Assembly (NCBI GenBank): GCA_000827495.1
Contig: KN817600.1
Coordinates: 62,001-126,000 of the forward strand
Length of the DNA: 64,000 nt
DNA from: Hypholoma sublateritium FD-334 SS-4
Taxonomy: Eukaryota > Basidiomycota > Agaricomycetes > Agaricales > Strophariaceae
Direction of reading: 5' to 3'
Under the pieces are notes generated by a model that had not been told where the DNA came from, did not search any database, and worked only from the letters and a program-made list of their open reading frames with translations. The stretch's first letter is position 1; the number at the start of each line of letters is the position of its first letter. This document shows positions 57,509-64,000 of this stretch, piece after piece. The translations under genes and the position numbers were made by a program.

Positions 57509-58844
57509 TTACCAGCCTTTTGGCAAGTGCGAACTACATTCTGATATGCCTCCGATCGAGTCGGCCCTTGAATGGCCGTCGTGCCCACTCTCTACAACCT
57601 GTTTCACTTCGATTTCGACCACAGGAGGAATGGTGATAATGCAGCCCTGCGGCTCCGTTTCGAACAACCCAATCACGTCGCAATGCGCCCCGCGCGCCTC
57701 GTTAAAGCTCGGCTCAATGATCCGGGTGGTGGATGTGACAGAGTCGTAGAGGTCCCTGCGCGCCGGAGTCTCAAGCTTTATTTGAGGGGACAAGGCTGAC
57801 TCCTTGCGGCGCTTTTCCTCGTCGAATTTTGTCTGCCTGAGGATGCGTCCAATTGCGATTGTGCTGCACACGAGATATACCACGGGAGCCGTGAGCCGTA
57901 CAGACGATGAGGCGCCAGCCTTGCCTGAGGCGAAGAACCAGATCATGACAGCCATGCTCAGCACCGTTGTCAACCTGAGTTTTTGCTAAGCTTATTTTTA
58001 TGAATAAGTGTCGGAACAACTCACAGGAAAAAGACATGCTCGGCTGTTGTCAAAGGCTTCACCAGATATAGCGACTTCTTGCGCGCCATCCTTCCGTACC
58101 GCTCATGTGGCTTGAGATTCTCGCGGTCTGCGGAGACATTCTGCTTGACGGCCATGATCACAACGGCCAACACGACCGCGTGATAGACGAATAGCGTAAC
58201 AAATGCCGCTCCTACCCACTCTCCCCCGATACGATCTTGGCAGAACGAATTGGTTCCAACGTTGCCTGTCACCCCCACTACGAATACCATGGATCCTCCT
58301 GGAACAAGAAGCCAGATAGATAGAAGGGATATCAGAACTTTCTTCTGTTTATCCAGAAGGAGGCAGAGGTGGATGGTAGAGAGAAAGAGGGTGCTCGAAA
58401 CAGCGACGATGTAGAAGGATGAAATTGCGCTCTCCAGCATATGGCAGATGTGCATAGGGTGGGCTTATTTTTATGATTAAATGAAACTGTCGCATGAGTA
58501 GGAAGGGTACTCACTCAGGTACACCGTTTTGGTAAGAGTATACAACACCGTTGTTGTCCTGTGGAAGATTTGAATCAGATTTTATTTCGACGCTATTTAG
58601 CAAGTCCTCTTACCTGCATAGATAATATAGAAAAGTCTTCACACAAAAGTCGGTATATAATAGACGGTAATCCTGCTTAAGGTGACATATTATGTCCCAC
58701 ATCATGACCTATGGAACGTCATGAGCAGTGTCAAAGAAAGCAATCTATGTTGAACCTTACGCTGAGTGCGCCAACATGGACGTAGATGACTGCCGCCAAG
58801 CTTCCCGAAGCGGTCGGTGGTACCAAAGCCAGCAAGTGAGCCAT
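57509..58844 (-). CDS. Seven-span membrane protein, paralogue B
   Basis: Exons (minus) 58844-58761, 58708-58614, 58558-58515, 58463-58025 and 57974-57509 give 375 residues. It begins MAHLLALVPPTASGSLAAV, then VIYVHVGALSVMMWDI, DYRLLYTDFCVKTFLYYL and further spans (SSFYIVAVSSTLFLS, VTLFVYHAVVLAVVIMAV), with a loop DRENLKPHERYGRM shared with paralogue A (DRANLAGHERYQR). The last spans (LSMAVMIWFFAS, APVVYLVCSTIAIG) lead to a hydrophilic tail with CDVIGLFETEPQGCI and PPVVEIEVKQVVES, also present in paralogue C. TTTATAAT about 100 nt upstream may be its TATA box. Intact; function unknown. Confidence 0.82.
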
Positions 58845-59909
58845 CCCGGACCAAAGAGCCTAGTGGTGACCGATTGTCGCGTTGGGGGTTTGCTGAGGGA
58901 GAGGGCAGAGCTCTGCAGAGCTGCACGGTGAATCGAGGCCATGATTATAAAGGGAGTTGAAACTGAACCGCATCAAAATCATGACACACGTTTTTCTTCT
59001 AGTGTGTGATTGACCGGTCCATATATGTTGCGCAATTCGGGGCGATGCTGTTGTCGGGATTTACTGTCCTCTGTACATAGGTTCACAAAGCCTTTTTCGA
59101 ATCCCAGGCACCCTATTCAGCGATTCCATGACGGTGACAAAACAGACGAAGGAGCCTGTATAGATATTATTAGTAGAATCCATGATATATTAAACAGCGA
59201 TTCTCACTGGATACATTGGGTGTATGTATCATTTCTGTTCTTACAATATCGACCGGTTAGAACTTCTTGTAACCAACTTGCGAACGTATGTACTTACAAA
59301 AGCTTCTGCGACAGGTAAGACGTATGATCAGATCAGACGCATTATCCAACGTTCGAAGTCGGAAGCACTGAGTGCGAACTTCGAAGCTGATGCGTTATGG
59401 TAAAACTCGCCGCTCGGACACCCCTCGGATTATGTGTGGTGATAATCAAAGGTCAATGGTGGACGAGTTTAGCTCTGCGCGACCTGGCAGTGCTGTATGA
59501 CGATATCTACGTATCGTAGGATTAAAGGACTTAGATGCGATGGTCGTATGCCAACCTGATGCCAACGATTTCCCTTCATATTCAAGCCTAATATTAATAA
59601 GTTGGACTGTGTGTACCGGATATTTATAAAACTAGTTGAAATCTTACCAACCAATATGAACTGGTAAACTGTGGATCCACCAATTTCAGTGCTAGTACTG
59701 GCTCAATAGTTTGGCACTTCGCGTAGTAAAAGCAGCTCAACAGTCCTCAACTCGTTTTTAATGGTGCCGCAACAATTCATCTGTTTTTAATTAATCGAAT
59801 GAGCTACAGTAAACGTATATATACATTTTACACATATAAACCATAAATATGTCTCGTTGTCGGGTACCATATATCCAGCATTTACACTAAGTATTCCGAC
59901 GTGCCCATA
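58845..59909. other. Intergenic between paralogues B and C
   Basis: Apart from the TATA-like TTTATAAT near 58944-58952 (minus), nothing is seen. The rest is AT-rich. Confidence 0.5.
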
Positions 59910-61261
59910 CTACTTCCCCAAGCCCTGTTTGTCCCGAGCCCACCGCCCATCATCCGACTGGTAGTCAATGTCTGGAGTCGAATAGTCGTGCTTGCTCTGC
60001 ACGACCTTGTTCACCTCGATCTCTACGATCGGTGGCGTGGTGATACAGCTCGCGGAGTCGGACGTGAACAGCCCAACGACATCGCACTGCGTTCCTTGCG
60101 CTTGTTCGTGTGTCCGGGTGGTCAATGTATCGTTCATGTCCAGGCGCGGCATATCAAGTTTAATTGGAGCGGAGAGCGCTTCCGACACCTTGCGTTGTTT
60201 CTCCTCGCGCTTGTTGGCCCGGAGCACGCGGCCGAGCATGGTGCTTGCGCAGACGAGGTAGACCGTAACGGGAACGAGACGGAAGGACCCGCTCGCCTTG
60301 AACGAAACGAGGAACCATATCGCGCCTGCCAGACTCAGCCCTGCAGTCGATCTGCGGGAAATAAAATAAAAATTGATCAGCGCACCGCACGATGTTTGGG
60401 AGGCGGGTAAAAATAAGCGGCTCACACATAGAATGCGTAGTGCTCTGATGAGAGCGGTTGCGATAAGAAAAGCACCGAGGTCCTACGACCTGCTTTTTTG
60501 CTGTTGTACCGGTCCTGGGTGGTAAGGCTCTCGCGGTCCTCGGGTGCACTCTGGCGCGATGCGAACAGAACCACGCAGAGCATGATTGCGTGGTATGCAA
60601 AGAGAAGGATGAACGCAGTGGCAACGTACTCGCTCGTGGTGTCCTGACACACGCGCGCCTGGGAGGGCAGCGGGTTGTGCCCAGAGACGCCGATTGGGAG
60701 CGTGATGTTTCCGCCGACGACTAGAGTGCATAGTGCGAGTAGCGCTTTGAACACGGGGCCCCGGTTTTCCAGGAGCAGAACAAGGTGGAAGGAGGCCAAA
60801 AGCAGGATAGCGAATACGCCGACGATGTAGAACGCGGAAAGAGCGTCGTCCAGGATGTCGCAGATAGTCATCGGGATGGCTGCAAGAAAAGCGTTAGCCT
60901 AGTACGTTAAGCTACACGGAAATTACTTACTCAAATACACCACCTTGGTGAAGGAGTAGAGGAAGGTCATAGTTCTGAAAAGAAATTAACCCTTGATCAT
61001 GCTACGCAAACACTCTTTCGCTCTCACCTGGATAGAAGGTAGAGGAAGGTCTTTATGCAGAAATCTGATACAAGCATATTATAATCGTTTCTCAGGTTGT
61101 TCACGATGTCCCAAATCAAAACCTGAAATTTTTCATGAGGGGTTATTCTCTGTCGACATCTCATAGAGAGAATGAAGAATACGCACGCTGAGAGCACCGA
61201 CATGAAAATATATAACCCACCCCGACGCAATTGCGGGGACGCTTTGCTGCAACGAGTCCAT
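59910..61261 (-). CDS. Seven-span membrane protein, paralogue C
   Basis: Exons (minus) 61261-61187, 61122-61028, 60974-60931, 60879-60426 and 60351-59910 give 369 residues. It starts MDSLQQSVPAIASGWV, then VIYFHVGALSVLIWDI, DYNMLVSDFCIKTFLYLLS, and spans such as FYIVGVFAILLLASFHLVL, ALLALCTLVVGGNITLPIG and AFILLFAYHAIMLCVVLFAS. The loop PEDRESLTTQDRY corresponds to the conserved loop in A and B. The tail repeats the CDVVGLFTSDSASCI and PPIVEIEVNKVVQS blocks of paralogue B. Exon 2 (95 nt) and exon 3 (44 nt) match B exactly in length and phase. A tandem duplication with B is clear. Function unknown. Confidence 0.83.
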
Positions 61262-62824
61262 GATGTGCTGCAGTCTAGATACGACAGGCAAGGAGGCGTT
61301 GTCGGAGCGCGGCTCTCAGTTATCGTCCAGACGAGACGGTCTTCGGGTTGCGGATAGTCAAACGCTCGCGATGAACTTCAACAGAAAACCTGCATGCGCA
61401 GACGCCGTGCTGCCAAAGTTAATCGCCAGCAAGAAGAGACTAGGCGAGAAGGGAAAATGTTCCGACGAGGCGAGCATATATGTATAACTAGTATTTATCC
61501 ATTCCTTTCCATATTTGATCAGAAGTCCGAGTTGATGGTTTCGAGTGATAAGAATAGGCTGCTGAGCACGAATTTTAAGGGGGGTCCGACGGCTGATGAT
61601 AGATGATTCGGCGTCTACTTACACCGAGTGCTAACCTGTGCTACCGAATAAGACATACCTCTGTATTAGCTGGAAAGGCTTTCATTTAAACAATAGTTGA
61701 CTTACCACTAACCAGAAGCAACACTCCGCTAGAAAGGTATCGAATTTCTTAGACGGTGTCAATCCGTGCATCCTAGCAATGGTGTCGTATTAACGGCACT
61801 TCTGATGAAAGCCCACGGAAGCCGCACAAAAGGGCATAAGTCAATACATACATAGCGTGATAATCCAGGCGTTTCACCCCGTTTCAGGTACGTCTGAAGC
61901 AAATAAACGTGGACGAGGGGATTTCCCCCCCCGAACCGTCCAACTCGGAGAGTCAATCACGGCGATTCACGCTGCGACACAAAGCGATGCTCGATGCTGA
62001 AAGCATACGACGCTGACAGTAGTATACTCGACTGGATTGGTGGGTATAAAATACCTATGACGGTTGCGACCCTTTGCGACCTGCAACCACCTGTCACTTG
62101 CGGCACGTCGCAGAAACGCTAGAAGCTGTCGTGAGCCTCTGCGCAGTATAAAGCTCCCAGAACGCACAAGTCCGTATTCATCGAAGTTCGAAAATCCCCA
62201 GCAACCATGCATGGGGAACACATTGCGCACGGCGAAGCCATGTGGGATCCTGTGGGATGGCAGAGGATCACAGGCAGAAGCTGTTCGCGGGATCTCGAGG
62301 CTTGAATTATCCAGTCAAAATCAAATGCATGCGGCAGAACAGATTATAATTACATACCCGGAGGTTTGGACTGTTCCACATGATATGTCGAAATAGACGC
62401 CGCTTTTGACAAAGATGGGGGGCCAAGAACTGGTACGCTGACGCCTCTTGTGATCATATATCTGGCGTGGGTTTGATTCGACATCATAGATTATCTGCTA
62501 ATATCAAGTTAGCAAATCAAAAAACATTGACCAGTCACCAAGTAGGGCTGGACTGGTCCGAGTGGGCCGAGTGATTTTGTATTTGATACCAATGATAGGA
62601 AAAACTGTGGAAGACGTCATTTTTACGCATGTTACATTCAATGGTGCGATAGATTTAGTTGAACAATTGTGTTGCGCAGATCTCTTGAGTGGCTGATCAA
62701 CTTGAGGCTGATGCCCCATGAATAGAGGTGGTGCTGGGGGCCTCGAACCCAGTGGATCATCCTTAAGCATCGCTGAGATTCCAATAGGTAATTAATTATG
62801 GCGTCGGATCTATCTATAGAAAGG
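61262..62824. other. Intergenic
   Basis: No gene supported in about 1.5 kb. A short tRNA T-arm-like sequence on the minus strand at 62739-62752 is discussed in the findings. Confidence 0.5.
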
Positions 62825-64000
62825 TCAAATGCGGACCAGCCAGCCCATGTAGAATATCTGCATCAGCGCCTCCAAGAACAAGAACACAATACGTCGCCGG
62901 CGCGCTGCTTGAGTGACGGTCCCTGTTGCATGTGTTGGCGCCGCAGATGCGTCGGGTAGGACAACTGCGCGCAGAGATCGAAGCTATACTATGGTTAGCA
63001 TTTAGATGATGTACGTTGCAGGTCACACACCAGGAAGAATGCGTTAGCAGCGAAGGCATATAAAAAGACAATCGTCCATAGCATCCCTTTCAGCCCCAAG
63101 AAACCAGCTGCAAGGGTAAAGATTATGCTACAGGAAACAGTGAGAATTATACATGCAGTGGTGGAAAGTATTGGACATACCCAACAAATTTATACCCGCC
63201 ATACGCAATGAGCTCGACCATCTGACTTGAACCGGGAATGTTGAGGATGTAGCACCCGAGTTTTACAAACGCAAAATCAAGCAGCACTACCGCAGTTGCA
63301 CGCGACGCCGATTCGCCAAGGACAAGGGGGGAGAAATGCTCGGCGATTCCAGAGTGTAGTGTGCTCAGGAGGATGTAGGTGAAGATAGCCATAACCGGAA
63401 TGTAGAGATCTGGGCTATTGAGGTCCTCTCTCGGCGGCAACCACTCGCCCTGCGCGCGGGGCCGTCGAAAATACGACTTGTGCATCCAGGGGAACAGCAG
63501 CAGTCGCAGCTTGTTGATCACATACGAGTTCGACACATTGAAGTAGGTTTTGATGTTGTTCGCAGGTATCATGGTTCCAAACTAAACTTCGTCAGCTCAG
63601 CTGCAGCGCGTATGAATAGCCTCTGATTCACGCACATTTCGCTGCACATAGTCCTGCCCCGCGGCGACGGCGCTGTGGCCCAGCTGCATCCCAAGCTGCG
63701 CGGTCGCGCCGTCCAGGCCCCACGCCGTAAAATCAGAGCCCATGGCTTGCGGCACAGGCTGCTGCGCGGGGTTCTGAGGTTGCATGGGGTGCATATTCAT
63801 CCCCGGCTGATATGGCGGCGCCATAGGCGGCATGGGCGGTTGTGAATGTTGAAATGGCGATGTATATGCGGGGACATGTGTCGGGTATGCCTGTGTTTGT
63901 TGTGGACGCTGCTGACCCGGTGCTGGAGACGAAGAAAAACGCTGATAGCCCTGTGGCGACGCTGGGGTCGATGGTGGCTCCGGAATGTATGCTGGATGAG
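62825..64000 (-). CDS. YIF1: YIF1 family ER-Golgi transport protein (5' end outside the window)
   Basis: Exons within the window (minus) are 64000-63636, 63581-63181, 63127-63031 and 62983-62825. The N-terminal part is Pro/Gln-rich (QQRPQQTQAYPTHVP). The conserved core follows: GLDGATAQLGMQLGHSAV, YFNVSNSYVINKLRLLLFPW, DLNSPDLYIPVMAIFTYILL, then four or five membrane spans, and the C-terminal RSLRAVVLPDASA and FLFLEALMQIFYMGWLV. YIF1 works with YIP1 in the early secretory pathway, in ER-to-Golgi vesicle traffic. Introns are 54, 53 and 47 nt. The last acceptor is the second of two nearby AGs, chosen because it gives the conserved C-terminus. The start codon lies beyond 64000. Confidence 0.93.

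Noticed and set aside
62504..62770. Minus-strand frame of 88 codons upstream of YIF1's end
   Set aside because: No motif, no promoter and no splice partner; it lies past the YIF1 stop.

Overview
The window looks like nuclear DNA of a basidiomycete fungus, most likely an Agaricomycete. Genes are dense and cut by many short introns (about 47-75 nt, GT...AG, with CTAAC/CTGAC-like branch sites). Proteins match typical fungal housekeeping families, and there are multi-membrane and small secreted proteins of a kind common in mushroom-forming fungi. I cannot place the species. Two ambiguous bases (N) lie in one intron at 6289 and 6300.

Layout. 0-7.4 kb: a large protein with a 4CXXC (R1-type) zinc finger (+) and nucleosome assembly protein NAP1 (-). 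7.4-11.4 kb: no convincing gene. 11.4-13.7 kb: an aldehyde dehydrogenase with at least 14 exons. 14.5-20.4 kb: a tiny Cys-rich secreted peptide, the first copy of an isocitrate-lyase/PEP-mutase superfamily enzyme, and a protein with three Gly-rich repeats. 22.4-26.2 kb: an NAD(P)-dependent SDR reductase directly followed by a cytochrome P450. 26.3-34.4 kb: a compact housekeeping block, namely INO80 subunit Ies6, Puf6, Utp7/WDR46, NAT9 acetyltransferase and a DUF1917/Bles03 protein. 35.5-50.1 kb: an expanded locus with three more copies of the PEP-mutase-like enzyme, one intact C2H2 zinc-finger regulator and one apparently dead one. 50.8-52.3 kb: an F-box protein. 53.4-61.3 kb: three paralogous seven-span membrane proteins with a LysM secreted protein between them. 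62.8-64.0 kb: the 3' part of YIF1, which runs off the window.

The most distinctive feature is the PEP-mutase-like family: four intact genes in 35 kb. Three carry the same roughly 105-bp block at a fixed distance upstream of the ATG. Two sit in an old segmental duplication of about 3 kb. One copy is a mosaic: one intron matches one sister gene and the next intron matches another, which points to gene conversion. A C2H2 transcription factor lies inside the array. The substrate of these enzymes cannot be read from sequence alone; oxaloacetate hydrolysis (oxalate formation) is a testable possibility.

Exon boundaries given here are my own readings from splice signals, reading frame and family similarity; none is supported by transcript data.
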